Part shown: piece by piece, positions 39,312 through 51,638 of the stretch
Position numbering within the stretch: the stretch's first letter is position 1
Layout: each line of letters begins with the position of its first letter
Source: Glycomyces tenuis DSM 44171
GTDB taxonomy: Bacteria > Actinomycetota > Actinomycetes > Mycobacteriales > Micromonosporaceae
Length of the DNA: 64,000 nucleotides
Direction of reading: 5' to 3'
Assembly (NCBI RefSeq): GCF_000427885.1
Contig: NZ_ATYW01000010.1
Span: forward strand, 62,001 to 126,000
Position numbers and translations under genes: made by a program
Notes under the pieces: generated by a model
What the model was told of the DNA's origin: nothing
Databases searched by the model: none
Seen by the model: only the letters and a program-made list of their open reading frames with translations

Positions 39312-40385
39312 ATGAGCCCCCAGGACCCTCGAAACCGACCAGACCGCACCCCGGCACCGCGGTCGCGCAAGCCCACCATGGCCGACGTGGCCGCGAAGGT
39401 CGGCGTGTCCCGGGCGCTGGTGTCTTTGGTGTTCCGAGGCCAGCCGGGCGCCAGCCCGGAGACGCGCGAGCGGGTCTTCGAGGCCGCGGCCGAGCTCGGC
39501 TACCGCCCCGACATGGCCGCCCGCCTGCTGGCGCGGGGCCGCAGCAAGGTGCTCGGCGTCCTGTTCACCGCCCGCAACCCCTACCACGTCGACCTGGTCG
39601 AGGCCGTCTACCCGGCCGCCGAGGAGCTCGGCTACGACCTGGTGCTGAGCGCGGCCGTCCCCACGCGCGACGAGCACAAGGCCATCGAGGCGCTCATCGG
39701 GCACCGCAGCGAGGCGCTGCTGCTGTGCGGGCCGAACATCCCCGAAGAGGACATCACCGAGATCGCCCGGCGCATCCCCACCGTCGTGGTCGGGCGCCAC
39801 CTCCGAGGCGCCCCGGTCGACGTGGTGACCTCCTACGACCGGCCCGGCGCCCGGGAGGTGGTCGACTACCTCGTCGGGCTGGGCCATGAGGACATCGTGC
39901 ACGTCGACGGGGGCTCGCGGGCGGGCGCGCCCGAGCGCCGCCGCGCCTACCGCGATGCGATGCGCTCCCATGGCCTGGCCGACCGCATCCGCGTCGTCCC
40001 CGGCAACCACACCGAGGAGGGCGGCGGTGACGCGGCCCGGGCGATGCTCGCCGAGGAGGGGCCGCTGCCGACCGCCGTGTTCGCCTCGAACGACCAGTGC
40101 GCCATCGGGCTCCTCGACGTCTTCACCCGCGCGGGAGTGAAGGTCCCCGAGCAGGTCTCCGTCGTCGGCTACGACGACAGCCACATCGCCGGGCTCAGCC
40201 ACATCGATCTGACGACGGTGCGCCAGGACGTGCCCCGCCTGGCGCACTTGGCGGTGCAGGCGGCCGACGAGCAGCTCCGCGGCGTCCGCGAGGCGGGCGC
40301 GGTCCTGAAGCTGGAGTCGAAACTGCTCATCCGCGGCACGAGCGGGCCACCGCTTTCCGGCGGAACCCGCCGACCCATCTATTGA
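39312..40385 (+). CDS. LacI-family regulator, probable cellulase repressor
   Basis: The 357-residue protein has a LacI helix-turn-helix (PTMADVAAKVGVSRALVSLVFRG, hinge RPDMAARLLARGRSK) and a periplasmic-binding-protein-like sensor domain (VLGVLFTARNPYHVDLVEAV, VVGYDDSHIAGLSHIDLTTVRQD). An N-terminal extension of about 20 residues precedes the DNA-binding domain. It resembles CebR-type regulators that respond to cello-oligosaccharides. It is followed at once by the GH9 promoter, whose -35 overlaps its stop codon, and by a CebR-like operator. No sugar transporter genes lie nearby, so the inducer is inferred. Confidence 0.92.
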   Translation: MSPQDPRNRPDRTPAPRSRKPTMADVAAKVGVSRALVSLVFRGQPGASPETRERVFEAAAELGYRPDMAARLLARGRSKVLGVLFTARNPYHVDLVEAVYPAAEELGYDLVLSAAVPTRDEHKAIEALIGHRSEALLLCGPNIPEEDITEIARRIPTVVVGRHLRGAPVDVVTSYDRPGAREVVDYLVGLGHEDIVHVDGGSRAGAPERRRAYRDAMRSHGLADRIRVVPGNHTEEGGGDAARAMLAEEGPLPTAVFASNDQCAIGLLDVFTRAGVKVPEQVSVVGYDDSHIAGLSHIDLTTVRQDVPRLAHLAVQAADEQLRGVREAGAVLKLESKLLIRGTSGPPLSGGTRRPIY

Positions 40386-40410
40386 CATTGATCGATACAG
40401 ATGACAGGAT
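40382..40410 (+). promoter_or_regulatory. GH9 cellulase promoter
   Basis: A perfect -35 TTGACA (40382-40387) is followed after 17 bp by CAGGAT (40405-40410). The -35 overlaps the LacI stop codon. Transcription should begin within the operator that follows. Confidence 0.7.
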
Positions 40411-40416
40411 GTGCGT

Positions 40417-40430
40417 TGGTACCGCTCCCA
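40417..40430 (+). promoter_or_regulatory. LacI/CebR-like operator at the GH9 start site
   Basis: TGGTACCGCTCCCA is a slightly imperfect form of the palindrome TGGGAGCGCTCCCA. It begins six bases after the -10 box, so bound repressor would block initiation. It is the sister of the site at 7993. Confidence 0.75.
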
Positions 40431-40452
40431 ATGTTGATTTGAAGGGAACACC

Positions 40453-43050
40453 ATGCCGCGCCTGCTCCATCTACCCTCACGAAGACCACGCCGAGCCGTC
40501 CTGGCGGCGGCCACCGCCGGAGCCCTGGCGCTCTCGGTCGCCGCGGTCGCGACGGCGCAAGCCCAGGAGGAAGAACCGACCAATCTCATCATCAACGGCG
40601 ACTTCGCCGCCGGCACCGACCCCTGGTGGCACACCCCCAACCTCGCCGGGGCGGTCGCCGACGGGGAATGGTGCCTCGACGTGCCGGGCGGGACGGTCAA
40701 CTCCTGGGACGCCATCGTCGGCCAGAACGACATTCCCCTGACCGAGGGCGAGTCCTACGAACTGCGGTTCACCGCCCGGGCCTCGGCGCCGCTCAGCGTC
40801 CGCGCCCTCGTCCAGCGCGACGTCGACCCCTGGCCGATGCAGCTGGAGGAGTTCCCGATCCTCGACGTCGAGCCGCAGACCTTCAGCTACACCTTCACTG
40901 CCAACGACACCTGGGACGACGCCCAGCTGGCGTTCCAGATCGGCCGCAACGCCGATCCGTGGCAATTCTGCATCTCGGAGGTCGCCTTGCTCACCGACGC
41001 CGAACCGCCCGTCTACGACCCCGACACCGGCCCGCGCGTGCGTGTCAACCAGGTCGGCTACCTGCCCGACGGCCCCAAGCGCGCCACGCTGGTCACCGAG
41101 GCGACCGAGCCGGTCGCCTGGGAGCTCGCCGACGCCGCGGGCGAGGTCGTCGCCACCGGCGACACGACCGTGTACGGCGAGGACGCCACCTCGGGCTCGA
41201 CGGTCCACACCATCGACTTCTCGTCGGTGACCGCGACCGGCTCGGACTTCACCCTCACCGCCGACGGCGAGACGTCCTATCCGTTCGCGATCAGCGGCGA
41301 CGTCTATTCGACGCTGGCGGCCGACGCCCTCTCGTTCTACTATCCGCAGCGTTCGGGCATCGCCATCGACGATGAGATCGCCCCCGGCTACGGTCGCGAG
41401 GCCGGCCACGTCGGCGTCGAGCCCAATCAGGGCGACGTCGAGGTCCCGTGCTTCGAGGACGCCTGCGACTACGCGCTGGACGTCAGCGGCGGCTGGTACG
41501 ACGCCGGCGACCACGGCAAGTACGTCGTCAACGGCGGCATCTCGGCGGCGCAGCTCATGAGCGTCTACGAGCGGGCCCTCAACGCCCCCAGCGGCGACCC
41601 GGCCCGCCTGGCCGACGGGAGCCTGCGCGTCCCCGAGTCCTCCAACGGCGTCCCCGACGTCCTGGACGAGGCCCGCTGGGAGATGGAGTTCCTGATGAGC
41701 ATGATGGTCCCCGCCGGCGAGGAGCTGGCGGGGATGGCCCATCACAAGATCCACGACGAGGCGTGGACCGGGCTGCCGCTGATGCCGGCCGACGACCCGC
41801 AGCCTCGCTACCTCTACCCGCCGTCGACGGCGGCGACGCTGAACGTGGCGGCCACGGCCGCCCAGTGCGCCCGGCTGTTCGCGCCGTTCGACGCGGACTT
41901 CGCCGAGCAGTGCCGGACCGCGGCCGAGACCTCGTGGGCGGCGGCGCTGGCGAACCCGGACATCTACGCGCCGCTCACCAGCCCCGCCGGCGGCGGCCCC
42001 TACGGCGACGAGAACGTCACCGACGAGTTCTACTGGGCCGCGGCCGAGCTGTTCATCACCACCGGTGAGCAGGCGTACGCCGACTACCTGGCGGGCTCGG
42101 AGCTGCACGGGGCCGACGACGTGTTCGCCGCCCCGTTCGCATGGCCGTCGGTCGCGCAGCTGGGCAAGCTCGACCTCGCCATGGTGCCGAACGACCTGCC
42201 CGACCGCGACGTCATCGTCGAGCAGGTCGTGGCCGGGGCCGAGGGCTTCCTCGGGCAGCAGGACGGCAGCGCGTGGAACCTGCCCTACGGCAACGACGGG
42301 ACCTTCGACTGGGGCTCGAACAGCCTGGTGCTCAACGCGCTGGTCGTGGTGGGCGCCGCCTACGACCTCACCGGCGACGAACGCTTCCGGACCGGGGTGC
42401 TGAGCGGGCTGGACTACATTCTGGGCCGCAACGCGATGGGCAACTCCTATGTGACCGGCTACGGCAGTCACTACTCGCAGAACCAGCACAGCCGCTGGTA
42501 CGCCGCCCAGCTCGACCCGACGCTGCCGAACCCGCCGGCGGGGACGCTCGCGGGCGGGCCGAACACGATCACCTCGACGTGGGACCCGGAGGCGCAGCGT
42601 TGGCTGCCCGGCTGCGTCCCGCAGATGTGCTACATCGACGACATCGGATCGTTCGCGACCAACGAGCTCACCATCAACTGGAACGCCTCGCTGGCGCAGG
42701 TGGCGAACTTCGCGGCCGACCAGACCGCCGTGGGAGCCTCGCGGTCGTGCTCGGTGGAGTACGACGTCAACGGCTCGTGGGACGACGGCTTCAACGCCCA
42801 GGTGACGGTCGCCAACACCGGTGACGAACCGCTGGAGTCGCTGACCGTGCGCTGGGCGATGCCGACCGGGCAGACGCTCGAGCGGTCCTGGAGCGCCGAG
42901 GTGGTCCAGGAGGGCCACCTGGTGACGGCGACGAACCTCGGCGGGGGCTTCCCGCTCCAGCCGGGCCAGGAGTACACCTTCGGTTTCATCGGCGGCAAGG
43001 ACGGCCGGACGGCGGTCGCGCCGTCGTCGGTGACGTGCACCGCCGGATGA
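40453..43050 (+). CDS. secreted multimodular GH9 cellulase
   Basis: An 865-residue extracellular endoglucanase. The order of modules is: twin-arginine-like or Sec signal (to about residue 37, ATAQAQ), a CBM4-type module (about 42-182; NLIINGDFAAGTDPWW), an Ig-like N-terminal GH9 domain (about 195-285; RVNQVGYLPDGPKRATLV), the GH9 catalytic domain (about 290-760) and a C-terminal CBM2 (SCSVEYDVNGSWDDGFNAQV to TCTAG). Catalytic aspartates are in GGWYDAGDHGKYV; the acid glutamate is in NELTINWNASL; LGRNAMGNSYVTGYG is conserved. It lies behind a LacI-type repressor and is closed by a strong terminator. Confidence 0.95.
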   Translation: MPRLLHLPSRRPRRAVLAAATAGALALSVAAVATAQAQEEEPTNLIINGDFAAGTDPWWHTPNLAGAVADGEWCLDVPGGTVNSWDAIVGQNDIPLTEGESYELRFTARASAPLSVRALVQRDVDPWPMQLEEFPILDVEPQTFSYTFTANDTWDDAQLAFQIGRNADPWQFCISEVALLTDAEPPVYDPDTGPRVRVNQVGYLPDGPKRATLVTEATEPVAWELADAAGEVVATGDTTVYGEDATSGSTVHTIDFSSVTATGSDFTLTADGETSYPFAISGDVYSTLAADALSFYYPQRSGIAIDDEIAPGYGREAGHVGVEPNQGDVEVPCFEDACDYALDVSGGWYDAGDHGKYVVNGGISAAQLMSVYERALNAPSGDPARLADGSLRVPESSNGVPDVLDEARWEMEFLMSMMVPAGEELAGMAHHKIHDEAWTGLPLMPADDPQPRYLYPPSTAATLNVAATAAQCARLFAPFDADFAEQCRTAAETSWAAALANPDIYAPLTSPAGGGPYGDENVTDEFYWAAAELFITTGEQAYADYLAGSELHGADDVFAAPFAWPSVAQLGKLDLAMVPNDLPDRDVIVEQVVAGAEGFLGQQDGSAWNLPYGNDGTFDWGSNSLVLNALVVVGAAYDLTGDERFRTGVLSGLDYILGRNAMGNSYVTGYGSHYSQNQHSRWYAAQLDPTLPNPPAGTLAGGPNTITSTWDPEAQRWLPGCVPQMCYIDDIGSFATNELTINWNASLAQVANFAADQTAVGASRSCSVEYDVNGSWDDGFNAQVTVANTGDEPLESLTVRWAMPTGQTLERSWSAEVVQEGHLVTATNLGGGFPLQPGQEYTFGFIGGKDGRTAVAPSSVTCTAG

Positions 43051-43090
43051 GACGGGATTGACCGACAGCGCCTTATGGCGTGACGGGAAA

Positions 43091-43123
43091 CGGGGGGCGG
43101 CCCCAGGCTCGGGCCGCCCCCCG
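43091..43123. terminator. hairpin terminator after GH9
   Basis: CGGGGGGCGGCCC (43091-43103) and its perfect 13-bp complement (43111-43123) flank a 7-nt loop, 40 bp after the GH9 stop. The small secreted-protein gene ends on the other side, so the hairpin can serve both. Confidence 0.8.
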
Positions 43124-43155
43124 TCGACGCATTCACGACCGGTCGGTCGCGCGTG

Positions 43156-43464
43156 CTAGTTGTCCTTGTGGTGGTTCCAGCCGTCCTTCTCACCGTCGAC
43201 GTCCACGTCGTTCCCGTTGGCGTGGATCTCGCTGTCGGTGAACTCGCAGTTGTTGCCACCGGTCATGGTGAGCACGTCGACGTCGATCACGTCGAGGACG
43301 TCGGAGATGTCGAGGCAGAAGTTCGACAGGACGTTGACGCCGCCGAAGTCATCCGGGTCGTACTCGTAATCGGCGCCGTTCGCCATGGCGGGCGAGGCGG
43401 CACCGACGGCGAAGGCCACGGCGGCACCGGCGACCGCGGCGCCCTGAAGAGCTTTACGAAGCAT
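43156..43464 (-). CDS. small secreted protein of unknown function
   Basis: From the ATG at 43464 (ribosome site AAGGGAG) the 102-residue product has a clear signal peptide MLRKALQGAAVAGAAVAF ending at SPAMA, then about 75 acidic residues. The mature part has two cysteines in the segment NVLSNFCLDISD and GGNNCEFTDSE and a very acidic, hydrophobic repeat-like core (DVLDVIDVDVLT). The C-terminus is Asp- and His-rich. Size and cysteine spacing recall chaplin-like surface proteins, but the chaplin signature is not present. It is preceded by an 8-bp palindrome (43498) and an AT-rich stretch. I do not recognise the family. Confidence 0.7.
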   Translation of the reverse strand: MLRKALQGAAVAGAAVAFAVGAASPAMANGADYEYDPDDFGGVNVLSNFCLDISDVLDVIDVDVLTMTGGNNCEFTDSEIHANGNDVDVDGEKDGWNHHKDN

Positions 43465-43497
43465 GAACGCTCCCTTGAATCGATTTCGATTTCGATG

Positions 43498-43519
43498 TCG
43501 GTTCTGAATGAAGAACCGA
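43498..43519. promoter_or_regulatory. 8-bp inverted repeat upstream of the small secreted protein
   Basis: TCGGTTCT (43498-43505) and AGAACCGA (43512-43519) are perfect inverted repeats around GAATGA, about 35 bp before the start codon. The region 43520-43610 is unusually AT-rich for this chromosome. Either an operator or a 5' leader hairpin. Confidence 0.5.
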
Positions 43520-43594
43520 TCATGACTATATGCAAATTTCATCTGGTTTCAGGGGATTTGCTCAGTGTCACGTCATTTATTTTGAGAAGCATAC

Positions 43595-44206
43595 TTAGTG
43601 AGCAATGTACACATTTGTAATTACAAGAGCGGCGGCCGCTCCGAGCAGCATCGCGGGCCCGAAAGGGAATTCGATTCGACGCAATAGGAGCATCGCAATG
43701 GCCTGCGCGCCCCCGATCACCGCGGTGGCGAGCAGCGCGGTGGCGGCGGTCTGCCAGGACGCCCAGCCGAGCACGAGGCCGAGCAGGCCCGCGAGCTTGA
43801 CGTCGCCGAAACCGAGCTGGCCGAGGGCGTGCCCGCCCAGGTAGAGGACCGCGCCCGCGGCGGCGCAGCCGGCGGCGCGGAGCATGGTCTCGGCGTCGGC
43901 GGTGGCCAGCAGCGGCACGGCCACCGCCGGATACGCGGGCAGCACGAGCACGTCGGGCAGGCGGTGCTCGTAGGCGTCGACCCATCCCGCGACGATCCCG
44001 ATCGCCGCCACGACGGCCAGCGCCGCCCCGTGCAGCGCGCCCTCGGCGCACCACACGATCAGCAGCGCCGAGGCGAGCGCGGCGGCGCCGATCAGCCGCG
44101 GCTCGGGGCGCCGGGCCGTGGCGAGGGCGACGCACCGGCCCAAGCCGGGACTGGCGAGGAGCGCGGCCGCGGCCGCACCGGCGATGACCATGCCGCCATT
44201 GACCAT
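43595..44206 (-). CDS. A24-family prepilin peptidase
   Basis: A 203-residue membrane aspartyl protease with about six or seven helices. Both catalytic aspartates are seen: GWVDAYEHRLPD and the GxGD motif in GFGDVKLAGLLG. It has no N-terminal methyltransferase-type cysteine domain, so it is the short TadV/CpaA-like form. It would cut leader peptides of Flp/Tad pilins or pseudopilins, but none is encoded nearby. The gene ends in the AT-rich stretch before the small secreted protein. The start has only a weak ribosome site. Confidence 0.88.
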   Translation of the reverse strand: MVNGGMVIAGAAAAALLASPGLGRCVALATARRPEPRLIGAAALASALLIVWCAEGALHGAALAVVAAIGIVAGWVDAYEHRLPDVLVLPAYPAVAVPLLATADAETMLRAAGCAAAGAVLYLGGHALGQLGFGDVKLAGLLGLVLGWASWQTAATALLATAVIGGAQAIAMLLLRRIEFPFGPAMLLGAAAALVITNVYIAH

Positions 44207-44372
44207 GCCGCCGATGCTCGCACGCGGCGGCGGCCGCGGCCGCGAGCGACACGTGCGGCGGTCGTCTCACCGGCGGCCTTGCGGCCCTTGGCACTGCCCC
44301 GCGAAGCGGACCCCGTGCGCCGCCTCGCGGCGGCGGGTCAGGTGTCGGTCCGCCGGCTCGGCACTCGCGCCG

Positions 44373-47279
<2,907 letters not shown>

Positions 47280-47313
47280 GGTGGGAATCTAACCTTCGGG
47301 TACGACAGGACCG

Positions 47314-47342
47314 GGCGGGCCGCGCTGCGGCAGCGGCCCGCC
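47314..47342 (-). terminator. hairpin terminator between GH73 gene and uvrA
   Basis: GGCGGGCCGC (47314-47323) and GCGGCCCGCC (47333-47342) form a perfect 10-bp stem with a 9-nt loop. It lies downstream of the GH73 stop and just before uvrA, so the two are probably separate transcripts. Confidence 0.7.
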
Positions 47343-47397
47343 TGTCGAGACTACCCGTTCCCCACCGAGGTCATCGGCCGCGAATGTGACGCGTTCC

Positions 47398-48498
47398 TCA
47401 ATCGTCGTAGCGGTAGAGGTCGTACTTCTCCATGAGGCCGATGAGCTTGTCGGCGTACTCGGGGTCGGTGGCGTAGCCGGCCTGGTGGATCTCCCTGGCG
47501 AAGCGGTCGGGGTCGTCGGCGTGCTCCATGGCCGCGGCGTAGCGCGACCAGCCCGAGAGCAGCTCGCCGTGGTCGCGGTAGGAGTCGGCGACGTCGGCGT
47601 AGGCGCGGAAGGAGGCGTCCATGTCGAAGCAGCCGCCGGTGGGGCTGCATTCGAAGGTGCCGTAGTCGCGGCAGCCGATGGCGTGCGAGCCGGGCGAGCC
47701 GAAGCACTTCATCCCGAAGATGTTGTGGTCCTCGCGGGCAAGGGCGCTGTCGCCCCAGCCGGTCTCGAGGATCGCCTGGGCGAGGGTGACCGAGGCGGGG
47801 ACGCCGGTGGCGCGCCGGCTCTCCTGGGCGGCGGCGGCGTGCCGGTCGATGAAGTCCTGCTCGGTGTCGCCGGGGACCGACGGCGGCGCCTGCCCGCACC
47901 ACGGCAGCCACGGCTCGCCGTTGCTCCACTCGACGTAGGCGGCGGAGACGTGGCGCTCCTCGCCGACGCGGTACCAGATGTTGGTCTCATCGACCTCGCC
48001 GTCGACGGACTGGCCCCAGACCTGGCAGGCGACCTGCACGGCGGTGCCGTCGCGGTAGGTGCCGCGCTTGTCGGAGCCGGAGTCGGCGTCGAGGCGGACG
48101 TTGAGCGCGCCGCCCGCGGTGGTGACCTCGGCGTAGGTGGCCTCCTGGGTGGCCATGGAGCACCAGGGGAGGGCCGGGGCCGCGCCGGACCAGTCGACGT
48201 AGGCGTGGCTGACCCAGCGGTCCTCGCCGACGTTCAACCACGTGGAGTCCTCGCGCACGTGGCCGTCGATGTGCTCGCCGCGGGTCTTGCAGCGGATCGC
48301 CAGGGCCGAGCCGTCGTCGAGTTCGGCGACGATGTCCTGGTCGGTCGCCGGGCCCGAGCGCACGTTGAGGGGACCGCCCGGGGTGGAGACGGACGCGCCG
48401 GTGATCCCGGCGGCCGCGGGGACGGTGCCGACGAGGACCGCGCCCGCGGTGAGCGCGGTGGATGCCGCGACGCGAATGAGAATGTCGTATACGCCCAT
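47398..48498 (-). CDS. secreted N-acetylglucosaminidase with two SH3-like repeats
   Basis: A 366-residue peptidoglycan hydrolase. After the signal peptide (to about VPAAAG) come two SH3b-type cell-wall repeats (about residues 35-112 and 120-202). They share LNVR, W-x-x-VGE-x-RxVS-x-AYV-x-WS and LPWC, so they arose by duplication. The C-terminal GH73 domain (about 210-366) has the catalytic glutamate in LAQAILETGWGDSALARED and HNIFGMKCFG. Cysteines occur in even spacing, in keeping with secretion. It has its own promoter (48507-48535). The start is only eight bases from the -10, so the transcript is probably leaderless. Confidence 0.9.
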   Translation of the reverse strand: MGVYDILIRVAASTALTAGAVLVGTVPAAAGITGASVSTPGGPLNVRSGPATDQDIVAELDDGSALAIRCKTRGEHIDGHVREDSTWLNVGEDRWVSHAYVDWSGAAPALPWCSMATQEATYAEVTTAGGALNVRLDADSGSDKRGTYRDGTAVQVACQVWGQSVDGEVDETNIWYRVGEERHVSAAYVEWSNGEPWLPWCGQAPPSVPGDTEQDFIDRHAAAAQESRRATGVPASVTLAQAILETGWGDSALAREDHNIFGMKCFGSPGSHAIGCRDYGTFECSPTGGCFDMDASFRAYADVADSYRDHGELLSGWSRYAAAMEHADDPDRFAREIHQAGYATDPEYADKLIGLMEKYDLYRYDD

Positions 48499-48506
48499 AC
48501 ACCGGG

Positions 48507-48535
48507 AGTGTACGAATTGACCTCGTTCATGTCAG
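48507..48535 (-). promoter_or_regulatory. promoter of the GH73 gene, leaderless type
   Basis: On the minus strand CTGACA (48535-48530) and TACACT (48512-48507) are 17 bp apart. The ATG begins eight bases after the -10 box, so initiation would be at or within a base or two of the start codon. No ribosome site precedes the ATG, which agrees with leaderless translation. Confidence 0.7.
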
Positions 48536-48636
48536 TTGAAACCCGAACATGAGGTTTCTTCCCCAGGACGGGCCCGTGTCGGCCGTCACGTGGCCTGACC
48601 GCGATTCTTCGGCTCCCTTAGGAGACAATTGGCGTC

Positions 48637-50508
<1,872 letters not shown>

Positions 50509-50519
50509 ACGAGACGCGA

Positions 50520-50554
50520 AAGCGGGCCCGACAGATCGTCTGTCGGGCCCGCTT
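50520..50554 (+). terminator. typA terminator
   Basis: A perfect 16-bp stem (50520-50535 with 50539-50554) with a 3-nt loop lies 11 bp after the typA stop. The PAC2 gene converges from the other side. Confidence 0.85.
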
Positions 50555-50562
50555 CCCATTGC

Positions 50563-50682
50563 GGCTCATTCGTCGTCGCGTCGCCGGCGCTCCGCGAGAC
50601 CGGGCTCATTCGTCATCGCGTCGCTGGCGCTCCGCGAGGCTGGGCTCATTCATCATCGCGTCGCTGGCGCTCCGCGAGGAAG
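50563..50682. repeat. three tandem 40-bp repeats covering the 3' end of the PAC2 gene
   Basis: Three units of exactly 40 bp (50563-50602, 50603-50642, 50643-50682) start GGCTCATTC and share about 85-95% of bases. The rightmost unit contains the stop codon and the last codons (AERQRRDDE) of the PAC2 gene. The other two are copies of this gene end lying downstream of the stop. Forty is not a multiple of three, so the copies are not in a common frame. This looks like a tandem duplication of a gene terminus. Confidence 0.9.
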
Positions 50683-51557
50683 TGCTCGAACGCGGCGCCG
50701 AGCTCGTCGGCGGTGGGCATGCGTCCCTCTTGGAGCATCTCGTCGGCCTCGGCGGCCTCGGTGAACGAGTCGTACTGCTCCTCAAGGGACTTGACGACGT
50801 CGGAGACCTCTTCGGACTCGGCGACCTGTTCGGCGATGTCGGCGTCGACGCGCGAGCGGTCCTCCTCGAGCGCCGAGTCGGACGGCAGGTCGAGGCCGGT
50901 GGCCTCCCTGATGCCCTCCAGCAGGCGGATCGTGGCCGCCGGGTAGGTCATCTGCATGACGTAGTGGGGCACGTGGACCGACAGCCCGACCGCGTCCCGG
51001 CCGGACTCGCCGAGCCGGTACTCCAGCAGGCCCGCGGCGTTGCCGGGCACCGTCACCTCGTTGAACACCGGCCGGTTGTCGAAGACCAGCTCGGGGCGGG
51101 TGGCGTGCACGGTCATGCCGAGCGCGCGGGTGTGCGGGACGCCCATCGGGATGCCCTGGAAACCGACGGTCAGCGGCACGTTCCAGTGGTCGATGAGGTC
51201 CTCGGTGGCGTCCACGAACCGCTCCCAGGCGAAGTCGGGCTCGGGCCCGGTCAGCAGCAGGAACGGGCGCTCGGAGCGGTCGCGCATGAGGTAGACGACC
51301 AGTTGCGGCGCCTCGAAGTCCGACCAGCGGTCGAGGGCGAAGGTCAGGCTCGGGCGGCGGGAGCGGTAGTCGATCAGCTGATCGACGTCGAATGAGGCCA
51401 CCGGGGTGTGCTCGAATTCGTCGAAGAGGTAGTCGACGACGCCGCGCCCGGCCGAGCCCGCGTCCATGAATCCGTCGAGGAAGTGCAGCAGCACCGCACC
51501 CCGCGCCTCGGGAGGGTCGGCGAGGATGTCGCACAATGCCCAAGGGTCAACGTTCAA
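50646..51557 (-). CDS. PAC2 (proteasome assembly chaperone-like) family protein
   Basis: A 303-residue soluble protein with the PAC2 fold: VLLHFLDGFMDAGSAGRGVVDYL, a middle segment GFQGIPMGVPHTRALGMTVHATRPEL, and PHYVMQMTYPAATIRLLEGI. A C-terminal helical part is rich in Glu and Asp. The start is TTG at 51557 with AGGAG six bases before; no ATG gives the family start. In actinobacteria the family is common and of unclear role, partly linked to proteasomes. The 3' end is embedded in a 40-bp tandem repeat. The gene lies between typA and ftsI on the minus strand. Confidence 0.9.
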   Translation of the reverse strand: MNVDPWALCDILADPPEARGAVLLHFLDGFMDAGSAGRGVVDYLFDEFEHTPVASFDVDQLIDYRSRRPSLTFALDRWSDFEAPQLVVYLMRDRSERPFLLLTGPEPDFAWERFVDATEDLIDHWNVPLTVGFQGIPMGVPHTRALGMTVHATRPELVFDNRPVFNEVTVPGNAAGLLEYRLGESGRDAVGLSVHVPHYVMQMTYPAATIRLLEGIREATGLDLPSDSALEEDRSRVDADIAEQVAESEEVSDVVKSLEEQYDSFTEAAEADEMLQEGRMPTADELGAAFEHFLAERQRRDDE

Positions 51558-51638
51558 AATCGGCTCCTTTTCTAGACGCCCTAGCCTAACGCGCGACCCC
51601 GGCCTCCCATTCCCGCGAGCGCGAAAGACGGAGCGGGC

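Noticed and set aside
47280-47340. LexA (SOS) box before uvrA
   Set aside because: No TCGAAC-N4-GTTCGA-like sequence is present near the uvrA start.
50563-50682. CRISPR array
   Set aside because: Three abutting 40-bp units with no spacers and no cas genes; it is a tandem duplication of a gene end.
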